A DNA stretch of 23,382 bases from UBA12078 sp964556955 (lineage in GTDB: Bacteria > Patescibacteriota > Dojkabacteria > SC72), in NCBI GenBank assembly GCA_964556955.1, contig CAZKXP010000005.1, positions 1-23,382 on the forward strand, read 5' to 3'. Below are positions 20,148 to 23,382 of the stretch, one piece after another; the stretch's first letter is position 1; each line of letters opens with the position of its first letter. Both the position numbers and the translations under genes were made by a program. Under the pieces are notes generated by a model, which searched no databases, was not told the DNA's origin, and was given only the letters and a program-made list of their open reading frames with translations.

Positions 20148-21995
20148 ATGGAAAGAGTAACATTCAAGAAAGTATGTGAAATATTCCAACAGTTAGAGGT
20201 AACTGACTCGAGAAATGATATGACTAGAATTCTCGCGGAGTTTCTTAAAACGTTGGATCCAAAGGATGCACAGATAGTCGTTTATCTGGTACAAGGTAGG
20301 GTAGCACCATTTTTTGTAGTATCAGAATTCAATTTTTCAGAAAAGAGCTTAATATCTTTGCTTGAGTCCTTGAATAGGATTAAGGGAAGGAAATTTGATA
20401 TCAAGAAGAAACGAACAGAGCTCGGAGATGTTGGTGATACGACGGAATTTCTTGCAAACGAATTAGGATTTAAGTCGCAAGAGATGCTGCTTCGCGATGT
20501 GTTTGATAGCTTATGGAATCTTGTTAAAACTACTGGAAATGGCTCTGTAGAGCGTAAGAAGGCCTTGGCTTTAAGCCTCCTCGAGAAATCGAGTCCATTG
20601 GAAGCCAAGTTCTTGAGTAGAATTGTATGTGGTGAGTTAAGGTTGGGATTGAATTCTAAGACAGTATTGGATGTGTTTTCTTTTGTTTTGAATGGAGACA
20701 AAAGCTTCAGAGAAAAGCTTGATAGGGCGTATGGTGTAAGTGCAGACTTGGGGTATATTTGCTCCCTAGTTATGCAGGTAAGAGATGGCAGTAAGGAAGA
20801 AATTTTAGATCTAAAAATAACTCCAGGAGTGCCTGTACTATCACGATTAGTCGAAAGAGTAGGCTCTTTTGATGAGGTTGTCGAACGGTTTGGGAATGAA
20901 TTCTTGGTTCAACCTAAGTTCGATGGATTAAGATGTCAAATTCATAAGTTTAAGAAAGAAGAGGGTGTGTATAGAGAGGAAATGGAGTGGGAGAGGTATG
21001 TGAATAAAGAGGGACTTGGTGGACTTTTTGGTTCAAAGGCAAAGGAGCACGAGGTGAGACTATTTACTAGGAATCTAGAAGATGTAACAGAGATGTTCCC
21101 AGAGATAGTAGAGGCTGCTATGGATATGGAGCAAGAATCTTTCGTGTTAGATTCTGAGGTTTTAGGCTGGAATTACAAGGGAAATACATTTCTAAGTTAT
21201 CAGGAAACTATGCAGAGACGGAGAAAGTATGGTGTACAGGGTAAGCAAACAGATATCCCAGTTAAAGCACAGGGCTTTGATCTGTTGTACCTGAACGGGG
21301 AAGATCTGTCAGAAAAGGATACCTTTACCAGAATTAATACATTGAGACAAGAACTTATAAATACCCGTGGGGGTATAGAAGTGTGCAAGACTACAACTAT
21401 TACGAACATAGATGATTTAAAGAAAATCTTTGATACAAATGTTGAAATGGGGTTAGAAGGCATTATTGTTAAGCAGCTTTCTGGTAAATATCTCCCAGGT
21501 GTTAGGAATTACGAATGGATTAAGCTGAAAAAATCTATGATGAAAGAGCTGGTAGATACTGTAGATTTAGTAGCAGTAGGCTACTATCATGGCTCTGGTA
21601 AACGAAGTAAGCTTGGAGTAGGGGCTGTGTTAGGGGCTTTATACAATCCTGAGACTGATGAATATGAGGCTATATGTAAGGTGGGTACGGGTTTTAGTGA
21701 TGAACTACTAGCCAGCATATCTAAAGAAGTCGAGGAGGATGTGCTTTTTAAGAAGCCAAAGAATGTAGAGGTAGTAGATAACCTAGTACCAGATGTTTGG
21801 ATTGATCCAAAGATTGTATTTTCTGTAGAAGCAGATGAAATTACCCAAAATATTAAGGCAAATATTGATATTGGTGGAGGTTTGTCTCTGAGGTTCCCAA
21901 GGCTAATAGAATGGCGTAGAGACAAGACTTCTGAAGAGGCTACTACCATTGAAGAATTAAAGAGGCTATATATGGTACAGAAGGGGAAGAAATAA
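20148..21995 (+). CDS. lig: ATP-dependent DNA ligase, archaeal/eukaryal (LigI-like) type
   Basis: A 615-residue protein with an N-terminal DNA-binding domain (about 1-200; DPKDAQIVVYLVQGRVAPFF, then KAKFLSRIV-type helices with GELRLGL), a nucleotidyltransferase domain and an OB fold. Motif I is QPKFDGLR with nucleophile K257; motif III VLDSEVLGWN (E337); motif IV EGIIVKQLSGKY (E437); motif V WIKLKKS; motif VI SLRFPRLIEWRRDK. This is the three-domain architecture of archaeal and LigI ligases, not the bacterial NAD+-dependent LigA. It seals nicks after Okazaki processing or repair. An insertion of about 35 charged residues (269-303) separates motif I from the TRNLEDVTE segment, where homologs have a few residues. 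It starts one base after the previous stop, with AAGGGGG as a plausible ribosome binding site. Position after polA suits joint replication/repair expression. No LigA was seen here. Confidence 0.93.
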   Translation: MERVTFKKVCEIFQQLEVTDSRNDMTRILAEFLKTLDPKDAQIVVYLVQGRVAPFFVVSEFNFSEKSLISLLESLNRIKGRKFDIKKKRTELGDVGDTTEFLANELGFKSQEMLLRDVFDSLWNLVKTTGNGSVERKKALALSLLEKSSPLEAKFLSRIVCGELRLGLNSKTVLDVFSFVLNGDKSFREKLDRAYGVSADLGYICSLVMQVRDGSKEEILDLKITPGVPVLSRLVERVGSFDEVVERFGNEFLVQPKFDGLRCQIHKFKKEEGVYREEMEWERYVNKEGLGGLFGSKAKEHEVRLFTRNLEDVTEMFPEIVEAAMDMEQESFVLDSEVLGWNYKGNTFLSYQETMQRRRKYGVQGKQTDIPVKAQGFDLLYLNGEDLSEKDTFTRINTLRQELINTRGGIEVCKTTTITNIDDLKKIFDTNVEMGLEGIIVKQLSGKYLPGVRNYEWIKLKKSMMKELVDTVDLVAVGYYHGSGKRSKLGVGAVLGALYNPETDEYEAICKVGTGFSDELLASISKEVEEDVLFKKPKNVEVVDNLVPDVWIDPKIVFSVEADEITQNIKANIDIGGGLSLRFPRLIEWRRDKTSEEATTIEELKRLYMVQKGKK

Positions 21996-22052
21996 TTAAA
22001 TAGCACCCCCTTTGTTCGTAATTCATCGAAAGTTCATATTGCTAATGTAAAC

Positions 22053-22058
22053 TTTAAT
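22053..22058 (+). promoter_or_regulatory. -10-like box (TTTAAT) for the NYN gene; possible leaderless start
   Basis: TTTAAT (5 of 6 to consensus) ends 6 bases before the ATG at 22065 in a 69-base intergenic gap. No -35 recognised. Confidence 0.35.
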
Positions 22059-22064
22059 TGCAAT

Positions 22065-22580
22065 ATGAAGAAAGAAATCATTTATGCTTTTATTGATAGC
22101 CAAAATCTTAATCTAGGGACATCCCTAGATATATGGCGTGGTGATAGAGCCCTTTATAAGGGTTGGAAATTGGATATGGAAAGGTTCAGGAAATATCTTT
22201 TTGACAAATTCCGAGTAACCAAAGCTTTCTTATTCATAGGTTATGTGAGTAAAAACGAAAGTATGTATGAATCTTTCAAGAAGTTTGGCTATGAAGTTGT
22301 TTTCAAGCCAACAGTAAAGGATAGTTTTGGCAGGGTGAAGGGAAATATAGACGCAGATCTAGTATTGTATTCTTCTTGCTTGAAACTTCGTTATTACGAT
22401 AAGGCAGTTTTTGTCTCTGGGGATGGAGATTTCTATTGTCTTTACTCTTTTTTAGAGAAGAAGGGGAGATTAAAGAAAATAATAGTTCCGAATAAATACT
22501 CAGAATCCTCTTTGTTGAGTAGATTTGGTAAATACAAGGTATATCTTGATAGGGAGAGGTCGAAACTTGAGAGAAAATAA
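22065..22580 (+). CDS. NYN-domain (LabA/DUF88-like) putative ribonuclease
   Basis: A 171-residue single-domain protein with the PIN-like NYN fold. Acidic residues expected to bind metal are D11 (YAFIDSQNLNLG), D96 and D98 (KGNIDADLVLYSS), and D120 and D122 (AVFVSGDGDFYCLYSFL). The order and spacing match LabA/DUF88 proteins, likely RNases of unknown substrate. The C-terminus is basic (DRERSKLERK). The start at 22065 has a TTTAAT box 6 bases upstream. It is the last gene before the rRNA leader. Confidence 0.88.
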   Translation: MKKEIIYAFIDSQNLNLGTSLDIWRGDRALYKGWKLDMERFRKYLFDKFRVTKAFLFIGYVSKNESMYESFKKFGYEVVFKPTVKDSFGRVKGNIDADLVLYSSCLKLRYYDKAVFVSGDGDFYCLYSFLEKKGRLKKIIVPNKYSESSLLSRFGKYKVYLDRERSKLERK

Positions 22581-22743
22581 TAGGAAGGCGTCGCACAGTA
22601 CCACGTAGATACAGGGTCGTATTCTTCCTCGTGATTAGTACTATTCTATCGATATTGTATTGTAATGTCAACGTTTTCGTGCAGGTATTTTCATTAAGAG
22701 TTTAATAGGGTAGATTCCATGTATATCTTTGTCAAAAGAAAGC
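22581..22743. other. non-coding stretch between the NYN gene and the rRNA promoter
   Basis: About 160 bases with no credible ORF. AGGAAG (22582-22587) and CTTCCT (22624-22629) could pair around a GC-richer 36-base loop, possibly a structured 3' end of the NYN mRNA. There is no T-tract. Nothing else recognised. Confidence 0.4.
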
Positions 22744-22772
22744 TTGCATAACTGTATTTCTTGTGTTAGAAT
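22744..22772 (+). promoter_or_regulatory. candidate rRNA promoter (TTGCAT-17-TAGAAT, extended -10)
   Basis: TTGCAT at 22744-22749 and TAGAAT at 22767-22772 are 17 bases apart, with TGT directly before the -10. The -10 region matches the efp promoter over 13 bases. Predicted start near 22779 would give a 16S leader of about 260 bases. Confidence 0.6.
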
Positions 22773-22884
22773 CCTGTCACGAGTTTGGGAAACTTAAAGG
22801 AGATACAGGAATCCTCTTAGATACATATCTAATGACCTGCTCAGTTCAATATGTTTTTTATTATCTTCGTACATTTCTCTCCTC

Positions 22885-22896
22885 AGCTCCTTAAAA
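22885..22896 (+). promoter_or_regulatory. boxA-like antitermination element in the rRNA leader
   Basis: AGCTCCTTAAAA matches E. coli rrn boxA (TGCTCTTTAACA) at 9 of 12 positions. It lies downstream of the candidate promoter and upstream of hairpins with U-tracts, as expected for a NusB/S10 binding site. Confidence 0.4.
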
Positions 22897-22912
22897 GTTG
22901 AAGAGTGATAGG

Positions 22913-22937
22913 AAGTCTAAAAACAATTAGACTTTTT
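22913..22937 (+). terminator. rRNA leader hairpin 1 with T-tract (terminator-like)
   Basis: AAGTCTAA and TTAGACTT form an 8-bp stem with a 6-base loop (AAACAA), running into five Ts. It could terminate unmodified transcription complexes or be a leader structure. Confidence 0.4.
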
Positions 22938-22943
22938 ATGTAG

Positions 22944-22963
22944 TGTGTGATTTGGTTCACACA
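22944..22963. promoter_or_regulatory. rRNA leader hairpin 2 / CRP-like palindrome
   Basis: TGTGTGA-N6-TCACACA: a 7-bp stem with loop TTTGGT. As DNA it contains TGTGA-N6-TCACA, the E. coli CRP core consensus. As RNA it is one of four consecutive leader hairpins, which I consider the likelier reading. Confidence 0.35.
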
Positions 22964-22986
22964 ATTCATTTAGTCAAAAATTAAAT

Positions 22987-23011
22987 CCAACCAACGCTGG
23001 TTGGTCTTTTT
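22987..23011 (+). terminator. rRNA leader hairpin 3 with T-tract (terminator-like or processing stem)
   Basis: CCAACCA and TGGTTGG form a 7-bp stem with tetraloop ACGC, followed by TCTTTTT. It is 31 bases before the mature 16S 5' end, so it may be a processing structure or an attenuator rather than the end of an upstream transcript. Confidence 0.5.
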
Positions 23012-23024
23012 GCATTTATGCAAA
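23009..23024 (+). other. rRNA leader hairpin 4
   Basis: TTTGCAT and ATGCAAA (7-bp arms, 2-base loop; or a 6-bp stem with loop TTTA) immediately follow hairpin 3 and overlap its T-tract, so the two may be alternative structures. Probably part of 16S precursor processing. Confidence 0.35.
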
Positions 23025-23041
23025 TTGCAAAGTCAAGCGTT

Positions 23042-23382
23042 TTCAATGAGAGTTTGATCATAGCTCAGGATGAACGTTGGCTGTGTGCCTAAGGTATGCA
23101 AGTCGAACGGTCCCTTTGAACTACTTGAGACTTCGGTTGATTGTAATTCTTTTGGGGATAGTGGCAAACGGGTGAGTAACACGTGGATAACCTGCCTTAA
23201 AGTCATGAACAGCTCATCGAAAGATGGGGTAATACATGATGGTCTTACATCTTCTTTTTGATCTTGTAAGTAAAGCTTTTGCACTTTAAGAGGGGTCCGC
23301 GTCCTATCAGCTTGTTGGTGAGGTAAAAGCTCACCAAGGCTAAGACGGGTAGCTGGCGTGAGAGCGCGGTCAGCCACCATGG
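23042..23382 (+). rRNA. rrs: 16S ribosomal RNA, 5' part (cut by window edge)
   Basis: AGAGTTTGATC at 23049-23059 equals E. coli positions 8-18, so the mature 5' end is near 23042. Other landmarks in order are ATGCAAGTCGAACGG, GGCAAACGGGTGAGTAACACG, and CCTATCAGCTTGTTGGTGAGG, then the h12/h13 region ending at the window edge (about E. coli position 325). Bases differ from consensus at normally conserved places: GGATGAACGTTGG for ATTGAACGCTGG and CCACCATGG for CCACACTGG, in keeping with a CPR lineage. ORFs overlapping this region are not genes. Confidence 0.97.

Noticed and set aside
23033..23380. ORFs on both strands at the right edge
   Set aside because: They overlap 16S rRNA.
1..23382. Alternative genetic code (TGA as Gly, as in SR1/Gracilibacteria)
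   Set aside because: TGA serves as a stop at 5937-5939 in an ATGA overlap, and no recognised protein needs TGA readthrough.
1..23382. CRISPR array, insertion sequence or long direct repeats
   Set aside because: None found by reading; the only repetition is between paralogous pilin genes and tRNA T-arms.

Overview
The window is AT-rich, gene-dense bacterial DNA that looks like a Candidate Phyla Radiation (Patescibacteria) genome. The evidence is a tandem array of TrbC/VirB2-like T4SS pilins with a TraG/VirD4-type ATPase, a SpoIID-domain protein and a degenerate PP2C-like membrane protein (a gene set I associate with CPR), an archaeal/eukaryal-type ATP-dependent DNA ligase in a housekeeping context, a divergent 16S rRNA 5' end, and very tight gene packing. 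The standard bacterial code fits: TGA is a stop at 5937-5939 and no ORF reads through TGA. I cannot place the phylum with confidence; Dojkabacteria/WS6 or a relative is only a guess.

Layout. 3-1667 is the C-terminal part of a UvrD/RecB-family helicase-nuclease cut by the window edge. 1691-11767 is a codirectional block of about 10 kb: five pilin-like proteins, a secreted coiled-coil/SpoIID protein, a PH-domain membrane protein, a small two-TM protein, a large membrane protein with a degenerate PP2C-like head and an extracytoplasmic tail, SmpB, a small unknown protein, and the TraG/VirD4-like ATPase. I read this, minus SmpB, as a minimal T4SS-like envelope machine: pilins for the filament or channel, SpoIID for peptidoglycan remodelling, ATPase as motor, PP2C-like/PH proteins as sensors or scaffolds.

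11819-15122 is housekeeping: tRNA-Ile(UAU), a convergent Xer-like tyrosine recombinase on the minus strand, an FtsB/DivIC protein, tRNA-fMet, a stand-alone 5'-3' exonuclease, elongation factor P and tRNA-Met. 15211-22580 holds ftsH, polA (broken by a 10-N assembly gap), a membrane-anchored winged-helix protein, the ATP-dependent ligase and a NYN-domain nuclease. 22581-23041 is an rRNA leader with a promoter, a boxA-like element and four hairpins, leading into a 16S rRNA gene cut by the right edge.

Regulatory signals are unusually legible. Many genes have a TATAAT-like -10 box ending 5-9 bases before the start codon, which predicts leaderless mRNAs. Others have extended -10 boxes (TGNTATAAT or TGNTAGAAT), several with a -35 at 16-17 bp. 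Shine-Dalgarno sequences are rare and mostly internal to operons. No CRISPR array, insertion sequence or long repeat was seen.
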